64,000 bases of DNA. Origin: Harringtonia aguacate (lineage: Eukaryota > Ascomycota > Sordariomycetes > Ophiostomatales > Ophiostomataceae). Shown here piece after piece: positions 1 through 10,613 of the stretch. The first letter of the stretch is position 1. Each line of letters opens with the position of its first letter. Location: the NCBI GenBank assembly GCA_014183095.1, contig JACCPH010000001.1, forward strand, positions 106,571 through 170,570, in the 5' to 3' direction. The notes under the pieces were generated by a model that ran no database searches, had not been told where the DNA came from, and worked only from the letters and a program-made list of their open reading frames with translations. The position numbers were made by a program, and so were the translations under genes.

Positions 1-2079
1 AGGAAAGAACAGGCGGGCGGAGAGCGACTTGCGTGGAATCTAGCAGCGACGGAATTGGCTGGCTGATGACTGTGGACAAAGACTGTAGCAAGACAAAAAG
101 CACAGTAAGGAAGGAACCCCACCGTGGTGGCAGAGAAGCAAGAGCGCTCGGTGCCACATTCCCACCAACCAGACGTGTGGCAATGTATTTCTGTAAAACA
201 GCGGGGAAGCAAAAGCTTTTAGTGGCCTTCGCTGTTTGCACTCGAACACAGAGCTCTGGAGTGCCGGAGCGCATAGCTCCTGAAACGTCATCGCGTCGAC
301 CTCCCCAGAGGAGGGGGAGGGGGGACGGCAGGACGGCAGGGGGCAGGGTGCGCAGGCCTAGAACATTGACTGTCCTCCCGTCCTCCCAAGCCCACTTTAT
401 GGCGCCCAGCGATTGTTTTCGTTGGGCCGAGGATAGCGACGGCCAACGACGTATGTACGACGCATCGATTGCTTTTTTCCCCGTCTCAGCCACACCAAAG
501 CTGTCTATCAGAAGGAAAACCGGGTGCCCACCTCCGTACTCGGCACAAAGGAAGACGAGCGTAGCTCACCGCAACGTGTACCCGTTCAGTGGTCGCAGCC
601 TACCTGCTAGGCACGCACCAGCTGACAGCTAAAATTTCCTGTTTGGTCTGGTGGCAGTAAAAAAGTGAAAAAAAAAAGAAAAAAAAGCCCCCCGAATAAA
701 TAAATGAATAAATTATGGATCGTGCCATTCGGACTTGTACTCGTACTGCGCTATTAACTACGAGAGTAACCCCTATGGGTCATGACGCAACGGCATCCAA
801 CCATCCAGCCCTGTGGTTTGGTGGTTTGGGGAGCATGACCTGCCTTGAAAATCGTTGGGGGGGGAGGTCCAATGGTCTACGAGTACGAGAGTTTGTCAGA
901 CGCCTTGCGGTACACGTCAGACGCGCTGCACTGCGTAAGTGGTCAATTTCGGCTGGACCTGTGAAGAATGGCATATCTGCACATGCTGCTTTCTCGAAGC
1001 CTTTCTTTCATCAATTGCGGCAGAGCCCATGCCGCCCATACCTCCCATGCCTTTTGCACACAAAACGCGGCTTTCGCGGCTGCCCAACAGGTCTCTCTCC
1101 GCACCTCTGCGATTCCCTCGCATATACATGCCGTATTCAGCCCGGGATACCGATATATCCCCTTGAACTCCTTCCCCGAATCTCATCACAAGGCATACCC
1201 AGCCACCAATCCCATGTTGGCAGTGCAGCCTGACCATGGTCACCGTGTGTCAGATGCATACGAGCAGCGGCAGCACAGCAGCCGCACATGCAAGATACGA
1301 AGTAACTGGTCATGGCATGGCCGACAGTATCCTCCCTGCGACGATCCTTCGTCCCGAAGACTACCACAGTCCGCCGGCTTCTCCCGAGACGTCGCGTGCG
1401 GTGAGGGAATACTTTGTGCTTGCGAGACACCTGCGAGCCATGATTCGTACTTATATTACTCGTAGATGGAAGCTCCTTCCCCCCACTCAAACCCCAAACT
1501 CGTCTCCCAAGCTTCCATCGGGAGTTTCCTCATATCGGCCGAAATAGCGGGGGAACCCCGGGATCTTTCGGTATGCTGCTGCTGCTGCTACCTCGCCAGC
1601 CCAGGCCCGTACTGCTTCACCGGGGACACCCCGTTTGGCTGCTTCCGTTGGTCCAGAGGCTGCAGTAAATGTAAAATAAAATGCATTTTCCATGTAGCCT
1701 AGAGTCAGAGATGTCGGTTTATATGCAACCCAGCTCCAGTTTTCCGATATTCCCCCCCCTCCCCCCCCCTTCCCCAGACAGGATCTCTTGGTTTCTATTC
1801 TCTTAGTCCTGATCTTGGTCCCCCCCTTTTCTCAACATGGAAAACCAACCAAGCACATTAATACACGATCCAAGGCCTGTACAAGGCTAAAAAAGGGGGG
1901 GAGAGAACAGGTCCAGGCCGGGCGTCCTGTCCTCCGGCCTGCATGCTGTATCCACCCTCTCTCTCTCCCTCTCCCTCTCTCTCTCTAGTTTTGCGCCTGC
2001 ATCTGTCGTGAATTCCCCCTTCCTAATAGCCATCCCCTTCCTTCTACCTCCCGCCAGCCCTTCCTTCTCTTATCCGCGC
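1..2079. other. Gene-free stretch left of MPC1
   Basis: No protein family is recognisable on either strand. The open frames here are short, overlap on both strands and several lack an ATG start. Visible elements are copies of the TACGAG/CTCGTA hexamer (735-748, 878-889, and degenerate copies near 1444-1467), C-rich runs near 1750-1775 and a CT-rich microsatellite at about 1956-1987, just beyond the 3' end of MPC1. It may include the 3' UTR of MPC1 and the edge of a gene outside the window. Confidence 0.5.
1956..1987. repeat. CT-rich microsatellite
   Basis: Imperfect CT/CCCT run about 90 bases beyond the MPC1 stop codon. A second, perfect (CT)n tract is at 3322-3340. Confidence 0.8.
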
Positions 2080-2902
2080 TTATTTTCTCGCAGCCTCCTC
2101 CGCCTTGGCCTTGGCCGCCGCCAGCACACCAGTCACGCTCTTATCCGGCTTGTTCTCGCTCAAGCTCCAGTTGTGGAACTGCAGGAATCGGTAGCCCTGG
2201 GTCAGCTGCGCGCCCTCGTTGACAAAGTGGCAGGCGAAGAGGAGGTAGTTGGCCGGCGAGACAGCCAGAGCGTAGCGCATAAACGTGGCCGAGTAGATGA
2301 CGAGGGCAAATGTCATCTTGCCAGAGATCCTATGGCGTGGGTCAGCATAGGATCAGGGGGCGGGCGCGCCACAGGAAGGAGGAGAGACCTACAGCTCCGG
2401 GCTCTTCTGGGTGTCCATGACGGCAGCCACCGGGATGCCAAAGTTGGACACCGGGCCCCAGAAGTCTGGCAAAGTTAGCGAACTCAGGCTGTTCTTCGTT
2501 CGAGCAGACGCCGCAGATATCAAAAACGAAAAAAAGGTCTGCATGCATCTCCCCCATTCCTTCCCCACGCCAGCTCCATATTTTGCATATCCCGTTCAAG
2601 AGTCGCATTTTCCCTCGCCCCTCGGACATGCCATGCGCTGCGAACAGAAGCAGAAGCGCAAGCTCTCAAAAAGCAGCAGCAGGGACACGACCTCCCCTGT
2701 CTGTCATATTTCGTTCCTCTCCTCCCCTCGTGCAAAATATCGTGATGCTGGGACGACCGTCCTCCGGACTTAACGGGGCTTTGAGTCACGGAGGACAAAG
2801 GGGACGCAAAAAAAGAGCAGAGCACATACGGGTCGAGCAGACATAGTCGAGCACCGGGTTCGACCGAATCTTGGCGTTCACTGCCTTGACGAATGCGGCC
2901 AT
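2080..2902 (-). CDS. MPC1: Mitochondrial pyruvate carrier subunit 1
   Basis: MPC1 pairs with a second MPC subunit in the inner mitochondrial membrane to import pyruvate into the matrix. I read three exons: 2830-2902, 2393-2465 and 2080-2329 (GTATGT and GTAGGT donors), giving 131 residues, the usual MPC length. The family core is clear: an N-terminal amphipathic stretch beginning MAAFVKAVNAKIRSNP, then HFWGPVSNFGIPVA, then SGKMTFALVIYSATFMRYA and LLFACHFVNEGAQLTQGYRF. The last parts form the hydrophobic helices of the carrier. The first intron is 363 nt, long for this window. The start is the first ATG and gives the expected N terminus. It is transcribed in the same direction as SmB, 641 bases away. 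The family call is firm; the splice sites are by eye. Confidence 0.93.
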
Positions 2903-3543
2903 TGTGATGTTTGGGCGGGCTGGAGGGGGGTGACAAGGTGCAGAGGCAGGAAAAGGAAGCGGTGGCAGGCCGTGGTGTGTGGTGGGTTGGAAAGTGGCCT
3001 GGCTGGATTGGATGAGGTGGTCCTTTATCGGGGTCAGAGCTTTTTTCCCCCCCTAATCCTCCCATTTTTTCCCCTTGTTATCAGGGTATTGGGGGGGTGA
3101 TGTTAGCGGAAATTCCGGACAGCCTAGCATGCCGCCCCCGCCCTGTCTCGCTATTTCCCCAACCATGTGCGATGGTCACGTGCGCATGCGTTGACAGAAA
3201 TATCGGGCCCCGACAGGCGCCGTTCACCGTTCCGGTATCGCCGCACACGACTGCAAAGGTGTCCGGAAACGGATCCGTTCATATTGGCATAAGCATGGGT
3301 GTGGTATATTTTCATCTTCGACTCTCTCTCTCTCTCTCTCGATAAAGAATCGGCGCATTGTATGACCCGGAAATCCGACAAGACTCCCTGCTTTTCTCTG
3401 GATTTGGCCCCTCTGCTGCCTTTCGTTTCCTTTTCGTTTCCTTTTCTGCTTCCTGAAACGCCAAGTTGTAACCGCACGACATGTACACGTAAAAGCAGCC
3501 AGTTCAATTTCCCAACCTCCGTATCACGTACCACCGCAGGCTG
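2903..3543. other. Intergenic, MPC1 promoter and SmB 3' end
   Basis: Between the MPC1 start and the SmB stop, both on the minus strand. It contains a (CT)n tract at 3322-3340. No gene is seen. Confidence 0.6.
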
Positions 3544-4606
3544 TTACCGCCGCGGGGCGTTGAACCCAGGAGGCGCCGAGCCGCCCGATGGGAATCCCGG
3601 AGGCGCAAAGCCGCCAGGGAAGCCACCTCCAGGGAAGCCGCCAGAGGGGAAACCAGGTGGAGCTAGAAAAGAAAGAATCGAGTTAGCCATGGATCCATGA
3701 GTCTAATACATCTGCAACCAAACGAGTTGATCTGGGACGTACCACCGCCACGCCCAAAGCCAGGCGCACCCGGGAAGCCAGGAGGGAACGCCTGGCCAGG
3801 GCCACCGACGCCAGTAGCAGGGCCCTATACAGACAGTCAGCAGCCATAACGATGGCAAGAACTAGGACAAGAACAAGAGCAGGGGACAAGGGGACAAGGG
3901 ATAGACAACATACCGCCAGCGAGATGGGCGCGGCCGCGCCACGGCCAGCGGGCCGCGCGACACCAGGCCCTGCGACCAGGCCGCTGGACACGCCCGCGCC
4001 GGACGTCTTGCCCAGGCGCGCGCTGGGGTCGGCGGGCGGGGGCGACTCGGCCGACAGGGAGACGATGTGGGCGCCGCGCACAATGGTCAGGCCGAGGGTG
4101 CGCTTCTCCTCCTGCTCGACGGTCTGGCCGGCCGAGGGGCCACCGGTGCCTGGGGCGGCCGACTTGGTCTGCTTCCGGCGGACGCGGCGGAACTCTTCGG
4201 TGTCGGCGAGGACGAGGTTCATATGCTGGAACAGCTGTCAGCTGGTGTCTGGTGTATAATTCCCAAAGCACGTGTCGCTGCGGGAGGACGTTTCTGTGGA
4301 GGACCGCCAGCACAAAAAGCTCACCTTGTCAAAAGCCAACATCTGGCCAGTCATCTGGCGGCCGTCATTGAGGGTGATCCTCATCCGGTAGTTGATCTAG
4401 GAAAGCAAGGTCAGTCCGCGAGTTCGTCGGGGCGAGGAAGAGGTCAGGGTTGTGACTCGACATCGGGTGAAAAACACGTACGTAACCGGCCTGTTCAGAA
4501 AAAGGAGATATCGCATCGGTTAGTATACAAAATTCTGTAGCAGCTTCGGCGAGGAGAGAGCAAGCTGAAAGTAGCATACCATCTTGCCCTGCTTGTTGGA
4601 GGCCAT
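3544..4606 (-). CDS. SMB1: Small nuclear ribonucleoprotein SmB
   Basis: SmB is one of the seven Sm proteins that form the ring on U1, U2, U4 and U5 snRNAs in the nucleus. I read six exons: 4580-4606, 4482-4490, 4325-4396, 3914-4225, 3743-3824 and 3544-3662, giving 206 residues. The first Sm motif covers residues 13-48 (INYRMRITLNDGRQMTGQML onward, with HMNLVLADTEEF). The second lies around residues 84-97 (IVRGAHIVSLSAES). After residue 105 the chain is Gly/Ala/Pro-rich and ends in PPGFP-type repeats, as in SmB/B'. Exon 2 is only 9 nt (codes Ala-Gly-Tyr) but has a clean CAG acceptor and GTACGT donor and keeps phase. The gene shares a 482-base divergent promoter with RPL11. Confidence 0.93.
4482..4490 (-). 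other. 9-nt microexon of SmB
   Basis: The bases GCCGGTTAC on the minus strand are preceded by a CAG acceptor (4493-4491) and followed by GTACGT. Skipping it would remove three residues between the N-terminal MASNKQGKM and INYRMR without changing frame. SmB proteins normally have a few residues at this point, which favours inclusion. Confidence 0.75.
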
Positions 4607-5088
4607 CTTGAGAGAGGTGTTGCCGCAAGCGCAGCAGCGGTCTTCTTGAGGTTTCAAAAATTGTGCCAAAGCTTCTCCTGGGGTTCTTCAAAGCTCTGAG
4701 CAAAGCAAAGCTTCGGCGCAGTTCCTCTCCTGGAGTCTTTGGCTGGCAAAGGGTCCTGGTATCCAAGGTTCCGCTGGTGGAGGCTGGAGAGACTAAAAAC
4801 ATGAAAAATACGCGAACCTGAGGCTGCCATGCTCTTTTGGCTGGAAATGCTGAGCTAATCAAGATCGGCGATAAGAAGTGGTTTCGTCGCCCACCCAGGT
4901 ATTTTTCTTCGTTTTCACGTGACTCTCAGTCATAGGGTTAGTGCCATCCGTCCGCCCACACAAAAGTTTTGAATGCCCTATTTTTTCTGCGTCCTGGAAA
5001 TTTCGAAGTCTGGAATTTTTTTGAACCATCCACGACAACCACGACGACACAACCACCCCCCCCGATCCGTCGCGACAACCCATTCAAA
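4607..5088. promoter_or_regulatory. Divergent promoter of SmB and RPL11
   Basis: A 482-base interval between the start codons of two strongly expressed RNA/ribosome genes that diverge. It holds a telomere-like TAGGGTTAG at 4933-4941 and pyrimidine-rich leader sequence before the RPL11 start. Confidence 0.7.
4933..4941 (+). promoter_or_regulatory. Telobox-like TAGGGTTAG
   Basis: It lies about 150 bases upstream of the RPL11 ATG. Telomere-repeat-like boxes bound by Tbf1-type factors occur upstream of ribosomal protein genes in several fungi. A matching TAGGGTTT is upstream of the P0 gene in this window. Function is inferred only. Confidence 0.4.
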
Positions 5089-5769
5089 ATGGTGAGAGAC
5101 TTCCTCTGCATGCGTGAAGATGTTCTCTTTTTCTTTGGCATCGTCCATCTGGTTTCTAACAATGTTTCCAGTCTGAGAAGGCCGCCAACCCCATGCGGGA
5201 GCTCCGCATCCAGAAGCTCGTCCTGAACATCTCGGTCGGCGAGTCTGGTGACAGACTGACCCGTGCCGCCAAGGTGCTGGAGCAGCTGAGCGGTCAGACG
5301 CCTGTGTACAGTATGTTTACTCCCCATTGTTTTTTTGTCTTTTTGTGCGATCTGGTCTCCTTGCCTTGTACTCACACTATTTCCTCTTCCAGGCAAGGCC
5401 CGCTACACTGTCCGCACGTTCGGTATCCGCCGTAACGAAAAGATCTCGGTGCACGTCACGATCCGCGGCCCCAAGGCCGAGGAGATCCTGGAGCGTGGCC
5501 TCAAGGTCAAGGAGTACGAGCTGCGCAAGCGCAACTTCAGCGAGACGGGCAACTTTGGCTTCGGTATCAGCGAGCACATCGACCTGGGCATCAAGTACGA
5601 CCCGAGCATCGGCATCTACGGCATGGACTTTTACTGCTGCATGACCCGCCCCGGCGAGCGTGTTGCGCGCCGCCGCCGCGCCAAGGCCCGGGTTGGTGCC
5701 AGCCACAAGATCAACCGCGACGAGACCGTCAAGTGGTTCAAGCAGCGGTTCGACGGCATTGTCCGCTAA
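5089..5769 (+). CDS. RPL11: 60S ribosomal protein L11 (uL5)
   Basis: uL5 sits in the central protuberance of the large subunit, with 5S rRNA and uL18. Exons are 5089-5091, 5172-5310 and 5393-5769, giving 172 residues, the normal length. Exon 1 codes only for the initiator Met. Exon 2 begins SEKAANPMRELRIQKLVLNI and ends after PVYS. Exon 3 holds KARYTVRTFGIRRNEKISVH, the family core with YDPSIGIYGMDFY, and the basic RVARRRRAKARVGASHKI tail. Donors are GTGAGA and GTATGT; acceptors are CAG. It diverges from SmB. Splitting the ATG from the body by an intron is common in fungal ribosomal protein genes. Confidence 0.96.
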
Positions 5770-6188
5770 GCGCAGAGCGTTTGGAGGGGCATGCAAAAAA
5801 AGTAAAAAACGAAAAAGAACACCCATACGAGAGAGAGAAAAAATGAAATCGGGAGGGAGGGAATGGCATGGATTCGGTTCGGGATTACGGAGCGACTGGT
5901 TTGTGCGATTTTTGTTTTCTGCTTTAAAGCAGCGGAGCACTGGGTCTGTGTGCCTGGCCCGTCTTTTGACAGAAAGATCAGAAACACTTCTTTTTGCTTG
6001 ACTTGAAAAACAAAACCATTCTTTTTCAGTCAAAGCAGCGGCCTCAGAGACCGACCGGCGTACCATGCCGGCTTTCCTAGATCTGTTCTTACATGACTGC
6101 TGTGTGAACGTGACACGGATGGGCAGCAAGCAGCACGGCTGCTCTTTTTGTCTGTAGGATATGTAAGATAATAGAACCGTGGGCCAAC
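5770..6188. other. Convergent 3' intergenic region
   Basis: The 3' ends of RPL11 (+) and the MDR oxidoreductase (-) face each other here. AT-rich stretches fit transcript termination. No gene is seen. Confidence 0.6.
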
Positions 6189-7431
6189 TCAAGGCCGGGT
6201 CGCATCCGCCGCCACCTGCACCACCACCTTGCCAAAGTGCTTTCCGCTAAAGAGGTAGACGAGGGCGGCCGGGCTCTCGGCAAAGGGAAAGATGCGGTCG
6301 ACGACGGGGTGGATCTCGTGCGCCTGGTAAAAGGCGAGCAGCTCCTCGAAGCGGTCGCGCGGCCCGTTGAGGATGCCGCGCAGGGTCATGTTGCGGCGCA
6401 GGGCCAAGACGTTGATGCCCAGGTGGTCGGCCTCATCGCTGCCATCAACCGAGCGGTCCTGCTTGCCGCCCAGGTAGCCGATGCAGTTGATGAGCCCGCC
6501 AAAGGCGACGGCGTCAAACGACTGGCGCAGCGTGGCGGCGCCGCCGTTCTCAAAGATAATGTCGGCGCCGTGGCCGTCGGTGCAGGCCATGACGGCGTCG
6601 GCCCAGCGCGGCGTGGTGCGGTAGTTGATGCCGTGGTCGGCGCCGAGGGCGCGGGCCCGCTCGAGCTTGGCGTCGGACGAGGACGTGACGATGGCTGCTG
6701 GACAGTTGATCAGGACAGTTGATCTGGACAGTTGATCTGGAGGTGCAATAGTCAGGAACCTACTCGTCGCTCCGCTCGCGTGGGCAATCTGCAGCCCGCT
6801 GATGCTCACGCCGCCCGTCCCCTGCAGCAGCACCACCTCGCCCTGGCCGCCCGGCTGCCCCAGCGGCCGCATGCCGTTGATGGCCATCCACGCGGTCACG
6901 GCGGCCACGGCCAGGCAGCAGGCCTCGGTGTCGGCCAGGTAGGCCGGCGCCGGCAGCAGCGCGCCGCTGGCAAAGATGCGGTGCGTCTGCAGCACGCCGT
7001 CGCGCGGCAGGCCGAGGCCGCTGGCCATGTAGGCCTCCTTGAAGTGGCCGGTGCGGTGCATCGGCGCAAAGAGCGACACCACTCGGTCGCCCACCGCGTA
7101 GGCCACCTCGGCGTCCCGCCCGACCGCCACCACGACGCCGCACATGTCCGAGCAGGGGACCAGAGGCTGCGGCCCGCCCGACTCGACGGCCTTGTGGTGG
7201 CCGTAGAGGCCCATGCAGACTGTGAGGGGGGGGAGGAGGGGGGAGGTCAGCTCGGAAATGCAGCACATCGCAGGAGAGCTCACCCTCGGTGTCGCGGTAG
7301 TTGAGAGCCACGGCTAGGATCTTGACGAGGACCTCATCTTTGCCGGGCACTGGCATCGGTGCCGTGCTCTTGGTCAGCTTCTCTAGGCCGTCCTGGACGG
7401 TCTGCCACTGCTGGATTTCGGTTGCGCTCAT
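6189..7431 (-). CDS. MDR-superfamily NAD(P)-dependent oxidoreductase
   Basis: Medium-chain dehydrogenase/reductase of the fungal 'zinc-type alcohol dehydrogenase-like' group; the substrate is unknown. Exons 7284-7431, 6764-7219 and 6189-6694 give 369 residues. The GroES-like domain includes LVKILAVALNYRD and PCSDMCGVVVAVG (about residues 70-83). The nucleotide-binding fold starts at VVLLQGTGGVSISGLQIA (G183-T-G-G) and continues with SSSDAKLERARALGADHGIN. The cysteine-rich structural zinc loop of classical alcohol dehydrogenases is absent, which suggests a quinone-reductase-like, zinc-independent enzyme. The second intron (6695-6763) contains three tandem 13-mers. The second intron's acceptor has two adjacent CAGs; I chose the one giving GATTIVTSSSD, which fits the family. 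Confidence 0.88.
6701..6739. repeat. Three tandem 13-mers inside an intron
   Basis: GACAGTTGATCAG followed by two copies of GACAGTTGATCTG. They fill most of the 69-nt second intron of the MDR gene, just 5' of its acceptor on the minus strand. This is seen directly in the sequence. Confidence 0.95.
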
Positions 7432-7876
7432 GGTGCGGGTGGAAACTCGAGTCGTCTTTGCTCTGTGCTGTCGAGTCGCATTCGGCAGACAAAACCCGTC
7501 GTCGCCTGTTTCCTTATATCCAGTGTGCACTATCGCTGTCGTCAAAAACGGCGAGATAATTCGCTGTTCCTCCGGTCGCAACTAGCCGATCGGATGGATA
7601 CCCACCCATCACGGTTGCGATAACGACAGTGGTAAGAGAATAGAAGGGTATAAATTTGGTTCTTCATAGGGCTCCGTCTGCCCATCCTCGGATGAAGCAA
7701 GATCTGCTGCGCGTTCTGTCTATTACGAATTATTGGCCCCATCATCTAGCTGGCGACGCGCGGAAACAAAACAAAACAAAAAAAGGAAATGCAGGAAAAG
7801 CAATACTTTCTCTCCTGGTTACATTCTTCCATGTGGACATCGCCATTCACAACGCAGACTCTCCACAGACGACCTC
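7432..7876. other. Intergenic, MDR gene promoter
   Basis: Lies between the SFH5 stop and the MDR oxidoreductase start (tandem genes). No gene or clear regulatory site is recognised. Confidence 0.6.
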
Positions 7877-9309
7877 TCACTTGGCCTTCCCGTCAGCCAC
7901 ACCGTCGGCCTCACCGTCGGCCTTTGCTTCCTCCTTGGCTTCAGGCTTGGCCTCTTCCTTGACTTCAGGCTTGGCCTCCTCCTTGGCCTCCTCCTTGGCC
8001 TCGGGCTTGGCCTCCTGGGCCTCTGTCTTGGGCTCCTCCTTGGGCGCCTCCTTGGCCACCTCTTCCGCAGGGGCTGCTGTCAGGAGAGTCTCCTTGCCCA
8101 CCGCCTTGAGCTCGCCAGCCTTGCCGCCGTACTCCAGCGGCAGACGCTCGCCCAGGCCGGCGACCTTGCTGTCGCCGAATTCGCTGACCAGCTGGCTGCC
8201 GTTGGACATGGGGTGGAACTTTTTGATCGTCTTGGCAGCGACAAACACCTTCATAAAGGCGTAGACGAAGCCCATGATGGCCGGCACATTGACAAAAAAC
8301 TTTTCCTTGAGCAGCTCGGGGTAGTTCTGGGCCAAAACCTTGATGGTCTCTGTACTGCCGGCCCGCACGGCCGACGGGACCCGCAGGAAGCTGATGCCCT
8401 TGTAGTCGTGGATCTGGAAGATCTTGTAGGGGTCGTACTCGGCCGTGATGGGTTTGGTGGCCTTGTCCAAGGCCAGGTCCTGCATGGCGAGCTCCATGAG
8501 AGTGACGCGCCATTTTATGAACCTGCTGGTCAGCACATTGCAAAAAGAGGAGAAAAAAAAAAAAAAAAAAAAAAGCCGGCGGGCAAGGTTGAGACTCACT
8601 CAGGCAGGTTGCCAAACGTCTCATTGATGTCTTTGGTGCTGCCATAGATGTTCCACGTGAAGATCTCCTTGGTCTCAGGCTCGGCCGGGTCGTAGGTCTC
8701 GCCGGCCAGGTAGGTGGTGACGTAGCCGAGACCCGCAAACTTGGCGCTGCTGTGTTGCTGCTTGAGCAGCTCGAGCGGCTTCGTCTTGGCCCGCCACTCC
8801 AGCGTCTTGATAAGCTGGTCCTTGGACTTGGCGAGGTCTCCGTCGTTGGCGTTGAGGTATTTCTGGAAGACGATCTGGCTGGGCACGTCCTTGTCGGGGT
8901 CCTGCAGCGTCACGCCCCAGATCTCCGGGTAGCCGTTTTCCTTGGCAGCGGCATACAGCGCCTGGATGGGGGTCGTCTTGGGTGGAGCGGCAGCAGGCGT
9001 CGCCGCGGTCGCCGTGTCGGTTGCTTTGCCAGGCTTCTCCTCCGCGGCCTTGGGCTCGGTGGCAGCTGTCTCCGCGGCAGCTGTCTCGGCGGGCTTCGTC
9101 TCAGCGGCCTTGGTCTCCGCGGCTTCGGTAGCAGACTTCTCGGCCGGTGTGGCTTCCTTGGCCGCGGTCTCGGTCGCAGCAGCCGTCGTGTCGGCCGCAG
9201 GAGTCTCGGCGGGAGCTTCGACAGCTGTCGTGGCCGTCTCCTCGACCTTGGTGGTCTCCTCGACTGCCTTTGCCTCAGCGGCCGGCGTCTCGACAGGCTT
9301 GTCGCTCAT
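7877..9309 (-). CDS. SFH5: Sec14-like phosphatidylinositol transfer protein SFH5
   Basis: Non-classical Sec14-family lipid transfer protein, expected at the ER and other membranes. Exons 8600-9309 and 7877-8522 give 451 residues. Residues 1 to about 110 are an Ala/Glu/Thr/Lys-rich disordered extension. The conserved body starts near TPIQALYAAAKENGYPEIWG and includes IVFQKYLNANDGDLAKSKDQ (CRAL-TRIO N part). The lipid-binding domain follows (FQIHDYKGISFLRVP, NYPELLKEKFFVNVPAIMGF, MKVFVAAKTIKKFHPMSNGS). The last 80 or so residues are again low complexity, with KEEAKPEAK-type repeats. Typical SFH5 proteins are clearly shorter; both tails account for the excess. The intron (8523-8599) carries a run of 22 T on the coding strand. 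Confidence 0.9.
8553..8574. repeat. A22/T22 homopolymer in SFH5 intron
   Basis: Twenty-two consecutive A on the + strand, that is T on the transcribed strand, in the middle of the 77-nt SFH5 intron upstream of the acceptor. Confidence 0.95.
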
Positions 9310-10125
9310 TTTTGCAGGTTTTGTCTACCTAGGTAGCGTTGCTGTTTGTTTGCTTATTTGCTTATTTGCTTGCTTGCTTGGCTGCACTGCAGTAGCTCTT
9401 TTGCCTGCTAAGAAATGGACAAAGATGTAGAATGGTGATGGAGAGAGGAGGGTTGCTCTTTCAGGCTTGCTGACAGAAGCTGGGAGAAACAATCAGGCGC
9501 AGATGAAAAGGGGAAAGGAAAGCTTTCGGCAAAACGGCGTTGCCCAAGCACCAGGAAGACTTCTCGCTACTTTTTTGAGACGGCCACTGTCCCAGTAACC
9601 TCTAGCAGCACAAAATTGGGTGGAGCTGAGCCGTAATCGGCAGTTTCGAGGTCCGTGCCTGCCCCAGGGGTAGAGCTTATAGCTAGCACCCAACGGCCTG
9701 GCCAACGGCCTGGCCAACGGCCAAGGCGTCCTTGAAACAGTAAGAAATATTACAGCGTTGTAATCGGGCGAGCTCTCCCGCCAGCGCAGCGTCTCTATCT
9801 TATCAGATGCGATTTTGGGGGGGCAGCCTGCATCCATCTCCTGGTATTCTACAGCTTCGGCTGCGAGCCTGCCCTGCCTCGAAAAAAAACGTTCTCCCAG
9901 CAGCCTGCACATCTGCTGTATGGACCTCTAGCCTAATTGGCAGAGTGCAGCAGCTACAGTGCGCTTCCACCACTAAGGCAGCTCCACTGCTTTCGTTATC
10001 AGATTGTCGAGCTCAGATTGCAGATCCCGTTTCCAGTCAGTGCTTCTTCCTGAACGTGCCATCAAGCATGGAGAGATGGAGAGGTGCAGACCGATGCTGC
10101 CGGGGAGATCTTCATGACGCCATTC

Positions 10126-10422
10126 ATGAAATTGTTCGACACGGTGGCGTTTTTCATTGCCAAGTCGGTATTTCTGGCGCGTCCGGGTGGCACGGCAACA
10201 GCTGCAGGCTCTATGTTGTGCCGAGAGCAGTCTAGAACTCTCCCCCGCGGGATCAGCGAATGCGCTGCACAAGTAGTTGAGGACCTCGTCGCTGTTTGCC
10301 TCACACAGCCCCCCCCCCTCCCCCCCACGATGCACTCCGTCATCGGTTGCATTCGCCCGTTACGCCTTCTGGTGGCAAGGGCGGGAGCAGATTCTCGGGT
10401 GACATGTGTCGTGCACGGCTAA
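10126..10422 (+). CDS. Possible small secreted protein, weak candidate
   Basis: An ATG-initiated frame of 98 residues that starts MKLFDTVAFFIAKSVFLA, which looks like a short basic n-region followed by a hydrophobic signal segment, then a Cys-containing tail. An in-frame ATG lies 12 bases upstream. I recognise no family. The opposite strand is also open over much of this stretch, and the second half has poly-Pro-like C runs, so it could be chance. Listed only because of the start. Confidence 0.15.
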   Translation: MKLFDTVAFFIAKSVFLARPGGTATAAGSMLCREQSRTLPRGISECAAQVVEDLVAVCLTQPPPLPPTMHSVIGCIRPLRLLVARAGADSRVTCVVHG

Positions 10423-10570
10423 AGGATCCGCAGGAAGAACACGGCATCACACAGCATTTGGAAAGTCGACTTGTACGGGTATTTGTTCAGAGTTGTACTC
10501 GTACGTGTAATACGCATCTTGTGCGTGCCCTGAGATATAGCACTGTCTTTGTAGATAGAGACGAATAAGC

Positions 10571-10613
10571 GGCAGCAACGGCAACAACGGCAACAACGGC
10601 AACAGCGGCAACG
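10571..10613. repeat. GGCAAC/AAC microsatellite
   Basis: Imperfect tandem GGCAACAAC units in the SFH5/BEM46 intergenic island. Confidence 0.85.

Noticed and set aside
33..632. A 199-codon open frame at the left edge.
   Set aside because: It begins with GTG rather than ATG, has no recognisable domain and is overlapped by frames on the other strand.
4933..4941. TAGGGTTAG as an internal telomere remnant.
   Set aside because: A single unit without tandem repeats, placed in a promoter; a telobox-type site is the simpler reading.
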